NCBI RefSeq assembly: GCF_013408425.1
Contig: NZ_JACBYV010000001.1
Location: forward strand, 3,162,001-3,226,000
DNA: 64,000 nt
Source: Pseudomonas flavescens
GTDB taxonomy: Bacteria > Pseudomonadota > Gammaproteobacteria > Pseudomonadales > Pseudomonadaceae
Reading direction: 5' to 3'
Of this stretch, positions 58,560-64,000 are shown one piece after another. The notes beneath the pieces are model-generated. The model was not told the origin of the DNA, did no database searches, and saw only the letters and a program-made list of their open reading frames with translations. The position numbers and the translations under genes are program-made. Each line of letters begins with the position of its first letter. The stretch's first letter is position 1.

Positions 58560-61328
58560 GTGCAATCCAGCAAAGATTTCGATTGGTCATCGACGCCGCT
58601 TGGCGCACTCGAGAATTGGCCAGCCGCGCTACGCACCACCTACGGCATCATGAGCACCAGCAGCTTCGCCATGTGCGCGACCTGGGGCCCGGAACGCACC
58701 CTGATCTACAACGACGCTTACATACCCTTCCTCGGTGATCGCCATCCCAAGGCGCTTGGCATGGCGATACACCTCGTCTGGAGCGACGTGTGGGACGCCA
58801 TTGGCCCACTGGTGGAAAAAGTACTGGCTGGCACTCCGATTCATGACCAGAACATGCACCTGGTGATGACCCGCAACGGCTACCCCGAAGACACTTACTG
58901 GACGTTTTCCTACAGCCCTCTGGAAGACGCCTCAGGGGCAGTCGCAGGCTTCCTCAACGTAGCCATCGAAACCACTCAGGTGGTGACGATCCAGCAGCCC
59001 GCCATCGCCAACGCCGAGCGCGTGCAACTGGCCCTCGCGGCAGGGGCCATTATCGGCACCTGGTTCTGGGATCTGCCCACCAACCGCTTCACCGTGGACG
59101 AGGCGTTCGCCCGCAACTTCGGTCTGGACCCGGCGCTTGGCCGTGACGGCCTCAGCCTGCAACAGGTGGTCGAAACGGTTCATCCCGACGATATTCAGAG
59201 CCTGCTCGATGCCATCAACGAGGCAATCTCCCGCGGCGGCCCCTACGCCCACCAGTATCGGGTGCGGCGGGCCGATGGCCGTTATTACTGGCTGGAGGCC
59301 AATGGGCGCGTCGAGCTGGCGGCCGATGGCAGTGGGCTGAGTTTTCCTGGCGTGCTGATCGACGTGGAAGAGCGACGCGCCATCGAGGGCGAGCGCGACC
59401 GTGCCATCGCCCGGGTCATGGCGCTCAACGATGAACTGGAGCAGAAAGTCATCGCGCAGACCTTCGAGCGTGGTCGCACCTGGCAGATAACGCCGGACCT
59501 GCTTGGCGTACTCAACGACGATGGCTTTTTCGAAGCCTCCAACCCCGCCTGGCAGGCGACCCTGGGCTGGACCGAAGAGGAACTGTCCAATACCCACTTC
59601 CAGGCATTCGTACACCCCGAGGACCAGGCCGATACGCAACGCGTCTGGCGGCAGATCAAGGAGGCTGGCGAGCCGGCCCTGGGCCTGGAGAATCGCTTCT
59701 GCAGCAAGGATGGTGAATGGCGCTGGCTGTCCTGGGTGGCCGTGCCCAGTGGCGGCAAGACCTACTGCTCCGCCCGGGACGTGACCCGCGAGAAGCTCAA
59801 CCGGGCCGAGCTGAAAAAGCGCACCGCCGAACGCGACCGCCTCTGGGAAAGCACCAATGACCTGATGGGGTCTGCCGGGCTCGATGGTTATTTCAAGACG
59901 ATCAATCCGGCATGGTCACAATTGCTTGGCTGGGAACCGGAACAGCTGCTTCGCGCGCCCTTCATGGACGTGGTGGTCGAAGAGGACCGAGCCGATGTCA
60001 GCGCCCTGATGCAACGCCTCGGCAACGGTGAGAAGGTCAGCGGCTTCACCAGTCGCCTGCGCTGCAAGACCGGTGAAGCACGCTCGTTCCTGTGGACGGC
60101 CGCGCCAGACGCACAAGGTAGCATCATCCATTTCGTCGGCCGCGACGTCACCGCCCAGCACATGGCTGAAGAGTCGCTGCGCCAGTCCCAGAAAATGGAA
60201 GCGATCGGACAATTGACCGGGGGTATCGCCCACGACTTCAACAACCTGCTCGCGGGTATTTCCGGCTCGCTGGAACTGATGCATCTGCGCATCGAACAGG
60301 GCCGCTTCCATGAACTGACCAAATACATGGGCTCGGCGGAAACCGCCACCCGCCGTGCCGCCGCCCTGACCCATCGCCTGCTGGCCTTCTCGCGCCGGCA
60401 GACGCTGCTGCCCAAGCCGACGGACGCCAACCTGCTGATCGCCGGCATGCTGGAGATGATCCAGCGCACCGTGGGCCCGGCAATCAGCCTGGAAAGCGAG
60501 TTGCTGCCCGACCTGTGGACCGCACTGGTGGATGCCTCGCAGCTGGAGAATACCCTGCTCAACCTGTGCATCAACGCCCGTGACGCCATGCCCAATGGCG
60601 GCGTGATCAGGACCACCACGCAGAACCTGTGGATAGACGCCAGACGGGGTGCGACGCTCAACCTGCCCGAGGGCCACTACCTGAGCCTGGCCGTGCAGGA
60701 CAATGGTGTGGGCATGTCGCAACAGGTGGTCGCCCGTGCAGTCGAACCCTTCTTCACCACCAAACCGATGGGCGAAGGTACCGGTCTCGGCCTGTCCATG
60801 GCCTACGGTTTCGCCAAGCAGTCCGGCGGTCAGATGCGCATCACCTCGACGGTGGGCGAAGGCACGGTAGTGACCCTCTACCTGCCACGTCATGACGGCA
60901 AGGCGGAAGTCGAGGCGACGCCCTCCTCCATCGCCGGGCTCGAGCTGACGCCCGGGGGCAGTGGCAAGACGGCGCTGGTTGTCGATGACGAACCGGCGAT
61001 CCGCATGCTGGTCAGCGAAGTGCTCGAAGAACTTGGCCTGCAGGTGATCGAAGCCGGCGACAGCGCCGAGGGCTTGAGCATTCTGCAATCGGAAACGCAG
61101 GTGGACCTGCTGATCAGCGACGTCGGCTTGCCAGGCGGCATGAACGGCCGGCAAATGGCCGATGCCGCACTGACTCGCCGACCGCAGATGCCCGTACTGC
61201 TGATTACCGGTTACGCGGAAAACTCACTGCTCACCGATGGCCAGTTACGCCCGGGAATGACGGTGCTGACCAAGCCGTTCACCCTCGATGCGTTGGCCTC
61301 GCGCATACGCGAGTTGATGGTCGGCTAA
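58560..61328 (+). CDS. Multi-PAS hybrid sensor histidine kinase
   Basis: A 922-residue soluble kinase. The N-terminus (DFDWSSTPLGALENWPAALRTT) begins a GAF/PAS-like region typical of kinases that start with SATPLGP. Two or three further PAS domains follow (IIGTWFWDLPTNRFTVDEAFARNFG; LLGVLNDDGFFEASNPAWQATLGW). HisKA has [21 protein letters not shown], the ATPase region NLCINARDAMPNGG and the C-terminal receiver ALVVDDEPAIR...LLISDVGLPGG. No membrane helix is seen. The start is a GTG at 58560, the first possible start after an in-frame stop at 58518; no strong ribosome-binding site is visible. It is divergent from the LOV kinase, so the two may share signal output. Confidence 0.85.
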   Translation: MQSSKDFDWSSTPLGALENWPAALRTTYGIMSTSSFAMCATWGPERTLIYNDAYIPFLGDRHPKALGMAIHLVWSDVWDAIGPLVEKVLAGTPIHDQNMHLVMTRNGYPEDTYWTFSYSPLEDASGAVAGFLNVAIETTQVVTIQQPAIANAERVQLALAAGAIIGTWFWDLPTNRFTVDEAFARNFGLDPALGRDGLSLQQVVETVHPDDIQSLLDAINEAISRGGPYAHQYRVRRADGRYYWLEANGRVELAADGSGLSFPGVLIDVEERRAIEGERDRAIARVMALNDELEQKVIAQTFERGRTWQITPDLLGVLNDDGFFEASNPAWQATLGWTEEELSNTHFQAFVHPEDQADTQRVWRQIKEAGEPALGLENRFCSKDGEWRWLSWVAVPSGGKTYCSARDVTREKLNRAELKKRTAERDRLWESTNDLMGSAGLDGYFKTINPAWSQLLGWEPEQLLRAPFMDVVVEEDRADVSALMQRLGNGEKVSGFTSRLRCKTGEARSFLWTAAPDAQGSIIHFVGRDVTAQHMAEESLRQSQKMEAIGQLTGGIAHDFNNLLAGISGSLELMHLRIEQGRFHELTKYMGSAETATRRAAALTHRLLAFSRRQTLLPKPTDANLLIAGMLEMIQRTVGPAISLESELLPDLWTALVDASQLENTLLNLCINARDAMPNGGVIRTTTQNLWIDARRGATLNLPEGHYLSLAVQDNGVGMSQQVVARAVEPFFTTKPMGEGTGLGLSMAYGFAKQSGGQMRITSTVGEGTVVTLYLPRHDGKAEVEATPSSIAGLELTPGGSGKTALVVDDEPAIRMLVSEVLEELGLQVIEAGDSAEGLSILQSETQVDLLISDVGLPGGMNGRQMADAALTRRPQMPVLLITGYAENSLLTDGQLRPGMTVLTKPFTLDALASRIRELMVG

Positions 61329-61361
61329 CCGTCGACGCCTCTTCAAGGCTGCAGACGCATG

Positions 61362-61387
61362 GCCGCGCGATCGGCAGCTCGCGCGGC
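61362..61387. terminator. Hairpin between convergent kinase and hemerythrin genes
   Basis: GCCGCGCGA and TCGCGCGGC form a 9-bp stem with an 8-base loop between two converging genes. There is no T-run, so it may be a weak terminator. Confidence 0.45.
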
Positions 61388-61396
61388 AAACCGCTC

Positions 61397-61834
61397 TCAG
61401 CCCAGAGCGTCCTCGTAGTCCTTGACGTAGTCGCTCGCCAGCGCGGTTTTCTGCTGCTGGGTGAGCATCTTGCCGGCCTGCTGGAAGAAGGTGTGTTCCT
61501 CGTCCTCCAGGTGATGGAAGATCTTCTCCTTCAGCTTGCGAGCGGTGGCGATCCACGAAGGGCTGGAAGGATCGGTTTCTTCCAGGGTCTCCAGCAGTTC
61601 GTCCATCTCGTGGTGCTCGGCGACACCGTGGCGCGAAAGATCGACACCGGAGTCGTGCTTCATCAGCGGCGAGTAGAAGAACCGCTCTTCCGCTCGCGCA
61701 TGGGCGAGAAGCTCCTCTTTCAGCTCACGGTAATACTGGGCGCGCTCCGGCGAATCGCCCTGGGTGGCGACCAGCGCCTCGGCCATGGCCCGCTGGCGAT
61801 CGTGGCTTTCTCGCAATGCTTCGAATATCTGCAT
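61397..61834 (-). CDS. Hemerythrin HHE cation-binding domain protein
   Basis: A 145-residue four-helix-bundle protein. Likely iron ligands are in LLAHARAEERFFY, VAEHHEMDELLE and HHLEDEEHTFFQQ, the repeated HxxxE/HHE pattern of hemerythrin-like domains. Such proteins sense or bind oxygen, nitric oxide or iron, or protect against oxidative stress. It is a single-gene unit converging with the hybrid kinase gene; the start at 61834 is the natural family start. The specific ligand is unknown. Confidence 0.87.
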   Translation of the reverse strand: MQIFEALRESHDRQRAMAEALVATQGDSPERAQYYRELKEELLAHARAEERFFYSPLMKHDSGVDLSRHGVAEHHEMDELLETLEETDPSSPSWIATARKLKEKIFHHLEDEEHTFFQQAGKMLTQQQKTALASDYVKDYEDALG

Positions 61835-61991
61835 GGGGTTCTCTCATCAGGTTACGGATTGTCCGTGGCCTTTCGAGGCCATCTGCAGAGTCAGACCGAG
61901 GCGGCAAAATCGTGGTTCAACCAATAAACACGCGCGACCGAGCCCACCGGCACATGCGGCAGGAAAAAAAGCAGTGGGTGTGAGTGGTGTA

Positions 61992-62300
61992 TCAGTGCTG
62001 CGAAAGGATGGCGGTCAGCAGCCCGGGAAAGCGCGTATCCAGCTCGGCGCTGCGCAAGGAGTTCATGTGCGTGGTACCGATGTTGCGCGTATGCACCAGA
62101 CCGGCATCACGCAGCACCCTGAAATGGTGAGACATGCTGGACTTCGGGCGGCCGCCATCGAGCTCACCGCAAGTGGCCTCCGCCACACCGGCCAGGCAGC
62201 GAACGATCTCCAGGCGAACGGGGTCACTCAGGGCGTACAACAGACGCTCGAGTGTCAGGTCACGGGGATCGGGATGTTTGAAGGGGCGCATGGTGCACAT
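61992..62300 (-). CDS. ArsR-family transcriptional regulator
   Basis: About 102 residues from MCTMRPFKHPDPRD. The winged helix is LERLLYALSDPVRLEIVRCLAG, then ATCGELDGGRPKSSMSHHFRVLRDAGLVHTRNIG. Metal-site cysteines of classical ArsR are not evident, apart from one in EATCGE and one near the start. It is divergent from XenA, and the intergenic region carries a perfect operator-like palindrome, so XenA is its likely target. In-frame ATGs at 62327, 62300 and 62291 are possible starts; none has a clear ribosome-binding site. Confidence 0.85.
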   Translation of the reverse strand: MCTMRPFKHPDPRDLTLERLLYALSDPVRLEIVRCLAGVAEATCGELDGGRPKSSMSHHFRVLRDAGLVHTRNIGTTHMNSLRSAELDTRFPGLLTAILSQH

Positions 62301-62328
62301 GATAACGGGGCTATCGACAATTGCCATA

Positions 62329-62346
62329 GTTCGATTATGATCGAAC
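62329..62346. promoter_or_regulatory. ArsR-type operator between arsR and xenA
   Basis: GTTCGAT, TATG, ATCGAAC is a perfect inverted repeat with a 4-base centre. It lies 34 bases before the xenA start and just upstream of the ArsR start. The layout fits repression of both directions by an ArsR dimer. Confidence 0.75.
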
Positions 62347-62380
62347 AACAGTAACGAACGAATCAATCTGGAGTTAGCCC

Positions 62381-63472
62381 ATGTCTGCGCTGTTCGAACC
62401 CTTCAAGCTGAAAGACGTCACCCTTCGCAACCGCATCGCCATCCCGCCGATGTGCCAGTACATGGCCGACGACGGCATCATCAACGACTGGCACCACGTT
62501 CACCTCGCTGGCATGGCCCGTGGCGGCGCCGGCCTGGTGGTCGTCGAGGCTACCGCCGTTGCCCCGGAAGGCCGCATCACCCCCGGCTGCGCCGGCATCT
62601 GGAGCGACGAGCACGCCCAGGCATTCGTCCCGGTGGTGCAATCCATCAAGGCCGCTGGCTCGGTGCCAGGCATCCAGATCGCCCACGCTGGCCGCAAAGC
62701 CAGCGCCAATCGCCCATGGGAAGGCGACGACCACATCGCCGATAACGATTCACGCGGCTGGGAAACCATCGCGCCATCCGCCATCGCCTTTGGCGCCAAC
62801 CTGCCGAAAGTGCCGCGCGCCATGACCCTGGAAGACATCGCCCGGGTACGCCAGAACTTCGTCGACGCGGCCCGCCGCGCCCGTGACGCCGGTTTCGAAT
62901 GGATCGAACTGCACTTCGCCCACGGCTACCTGGGCCAGAGCTTCTTCTCCGAGCACTCCAACCAGCGCACCGACGCCTACGGCGGCAGCTTCGACAACCG
63001 TAGCCGCTTCCTGCTGGAAACCCTCGCTGCCGTGCGCGAAGTCTGGCCCGAGCACCTGCCGCTGACCGCTCGTTTCGGGGTGATCGAATACGACGGCCGT
63101 GACGAGCAGACCCTCGAAGAATCCATCGAACTGGCACGCCGTTTCAAGGCGGGCGGTCTGGACCTGCTGAGCGTCAGCGTCGGCTTCACCATCCCCGACA
63201 CCAACATTCCATGGGGCCCGGCCTTCATGGGGCCCATCGCCGAACGCGTACGCCGCGAGGCCGACCTGCCGGTGACCTCCGCCTGGGGCTTCGGTACGCC
63301 GCAATTGGCCGAAGAAGCGGTCAAGGCCGGCCACCTCGACCTGGTGTCCATCGGCCGCGCCCACCTGGCCGACCCGCACTGGCCGTACTTCGCCGCCAAG
63401 GAACTGGGTGTCGACAACGCCTCCTGGACACTGCCAGCCCCCTACGCCCACTGGCTGGAACGCTACCGCTAA
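62381..63472 (+). CDS. xenA: XenA-type xenobiotic reductase (OYE family)
   Basis: A 363-residue enzyme, the same length as P. putida XenA, and almost the same sequence as far as I can recall it. It starts FEPFKLKDVTLRNRIAIPPMCQYM, with Cys25 near the flavin (CQYMA), the active-site HAGRKASANRPWEG, and FAHGYLGQSFFS. It reduces nitroaromatics, nitrate esters and enones using NADPH and FMN. GGAGTTAGCCC lies before the ATG at 62381. It is divergent from ArsR, with an operator between them, and ends at a strong terminator. Confidence 0.95.
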   Translation: MSALFEPFKLKDVTLRNRIAIPPMCQYMADDGIINDWHHVHLAGMARGGAGLVVVEATAVAPEGRITPGCAGIWSDEHAQAFVPVVQSIKAAGSVPGIQIAHAGRKASANRPWEGDDHIADNDSRGWETIAPSAIAFGANLPKVPRAMTLEDIARVRQNFVDAARRARDAGFEWIELHFAHGYLGQSFFSEHSNQRTDAYGGSFDNRSRFLLETLAAVREVWPEHLPLTARFGVIEYDGRDEQTLEESIELARRFKAGGLDLLSVSVGFTIPDTNIPWGPAFMGPIAERVRREADLPVTSAWGFGTPQLAEEAVKAGHLDLVSIGRAHLADPHWPYFAAKELGVDNASWTLPAPYAHWLERYR

Positions 63473-63774
63473 GCGGCGATAGCGCGGTCGCCCGGCTGCG
63501 ACGCCAGGTAGTTGATTCGAAAGCGGCGAAGCCGGCCAATATCCCTGGCCGGCTTTGCCGCTTTCAAGATGAGGTTTCTGACCGCTGCCGCTTGGCTCCG
63601 ACTCTTTGTCCCTCCAAATCGGCTTCCTCCGGGTGGTTGCGCAATCACCGAAAGCCCGCCTGTGACTCCGCCAGCAAGGCCGAAAACAAGCGCGCCCGAT
63701 CACCTCACAAGTTGCTTGCCGTTCATCGGCGGCACAGCGCATGATGCGGCCATTCCCTGCCTGCGGTACCTCCG
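63473..63774. other. Intergenic region after xenA
   Basis: Apart from a terminator, this stretch of about 300 bases holds no supported gene. Short open frames are shadow-like. The promoter of the following GAF gene should lie in its right part. Confidence 0.4.
63520..63564 (+). terminator. Strong terminator after xenA
   Basis: AAAGCGGC / GCCGCTTT and AGCCGGCCA / TGGCCGGCT form a long two-part stem with a small bulge, about 48 bases beyond the xenA stop. It has no long T-run but the outer arms are A/T-flanked. Confidence 0.7.
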
Positions 63775-64000
63775 ATGCCCCATCGCCCTGCCCCCTTCAC
63801 GCTCGATGAGGAAGAGCGTGTTCTTTCTCTGGAACACCTCGAGGTTCTCGACTCCGCTCCGGAGCAGGGCTTCGATGACGTGGTGCAACTGGCGACCACC
63901 CTGTGCGAAACACCGATCGCTCTGGTGTCACTGGTCGACCGCGAGCGGCAGTGGTTCAAGGCGTGCATCGGCCTGGAGGTCAGTGAGACCCATCGCGATC
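63775..64000 (+). CDS. GAF-domain signalling protein, 3' part outside the window
   Basis: The frame is open from the ATG at 63775 to the edge, about 75 codons. The start, TLDEEERVLSLEHLEVLDSA, followed by FDDVVQLATTLCETPIALVSLVDRERQWFKA, is the typical opening of GAF domains in diguanylate cyclases or histidine kinases of Pseudomonas. The output domain is not included. Start chosen by family resemblance. Confidence 0.8.
   Translation, partial: MPHRPAPFTLDEEERVLSLEHLEVLDSAPEQGFDDVVQLATTLCETPIALVSLVDRERQWFKACIGLEVSETHRD

Noticed and set aside
1..64000. CRISPR arrays, tRNA or rRNA genes
   Set aside because: No regularly spaced repeats with unique spacers, tRNA cloverleaf signatures or rRNA-like stretches were noticed anywhere.

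Overview
The window reads as chromosomal DNA of a GC-rich gammaproteobacterium, most probably a Pseudomonas. The signs are a XenA-type reductase almost identical to the P. putida family, a DUF2790 protein beside a copper-type two-component system, AlgU-like promoters, a polyamine-type glutamine synthetase cluster and typical Pseudomonas intergenic repeats. No rRNA, tRNA or CRISPR array was seen. Protein identifications come from recognised motifs and family memory, not from a database search.

Layout. 0-1.4 kb: a partial SDR enzyme divergent from an HxlR regulator, then a small P-loop kinase. 1.5-9.3 kb: a complete high-affinity potassium operon kdpFABCDE on the minus strand, including the 29-residue KdpF. 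9.3-14.2 kb: a looser, visibly more AT-rich stretch with small proteins, an ABM-domain protein and a copper-type sensor/regulator pair divergent from a DUF2790 protein, with two good CinR/CopR-type boxes between them. 14.2-18.6 kb: an HWE-type kinase tail-to-tail with a single-domain response regulator, a small acidic protein under an AlgU-like promoter, a 5'-truncated IS5-family transposase, an FNT channel and tandem repeats like an IS21-family end. 18.5-23.9 kb: HIT and LysR genes, a secreted DJ-1/PfpI protein, an orphan ModA, a Rossmann protein with a signal peptide, a ParB-like protein and a small membrane protein.

24.2-36.2 kb: a giant cyclic beta-glucan synthase (GT84/GH94, about 2,883 residues) followed by a CsbD-like protein, a small unknown and a Crp/Fnr regulator, then a convergent REC-PAS-GGDEF-EAL protein. 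36.4-39.9 kb: a second acidic protein with the same AlgU-like promoter and 5' hairpin, a DUF945 (YdgA-like) protein, a small unknown and an orphan HrpK/NolX-like protein. 40-42 kb: a translationally coupled pair, an unknown protein plus a serine hydrolase with a zinc ribbon. 42.2-47.7 kb: a glutamine synthetase-like, aminotransferase, SDR, SDR operon divergent from LysR. 47.7-52.9 kb: a redox cluster (AKR, MaoC, TetR against two SDRs and an OYE). 53-56.6 kb: DUF2946 plus TonB receptor, a thioesterase and a small unknown. 56.7-64 kb: a LOV-type hybrid histidine kinase divergent from a PAS hybrid kinase, hemerythrin, ArsR/XenA with a clear operator, and the start of a GAF protein.

Most of the content is envelope and stress physiology: potassium and copper homeostasis, osmoregulated-type periplasmic glucan, electrophile reduction and many signalling proteins. 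The strongest under-described signals are the two unlinked acidic genes that share an AlgU-like promoter, a 9-4-9 hairpin starting 5 bases after the -10 and a similar ribosome-binding region, and the hydrolase/unknown gene pair at 39961-42044.
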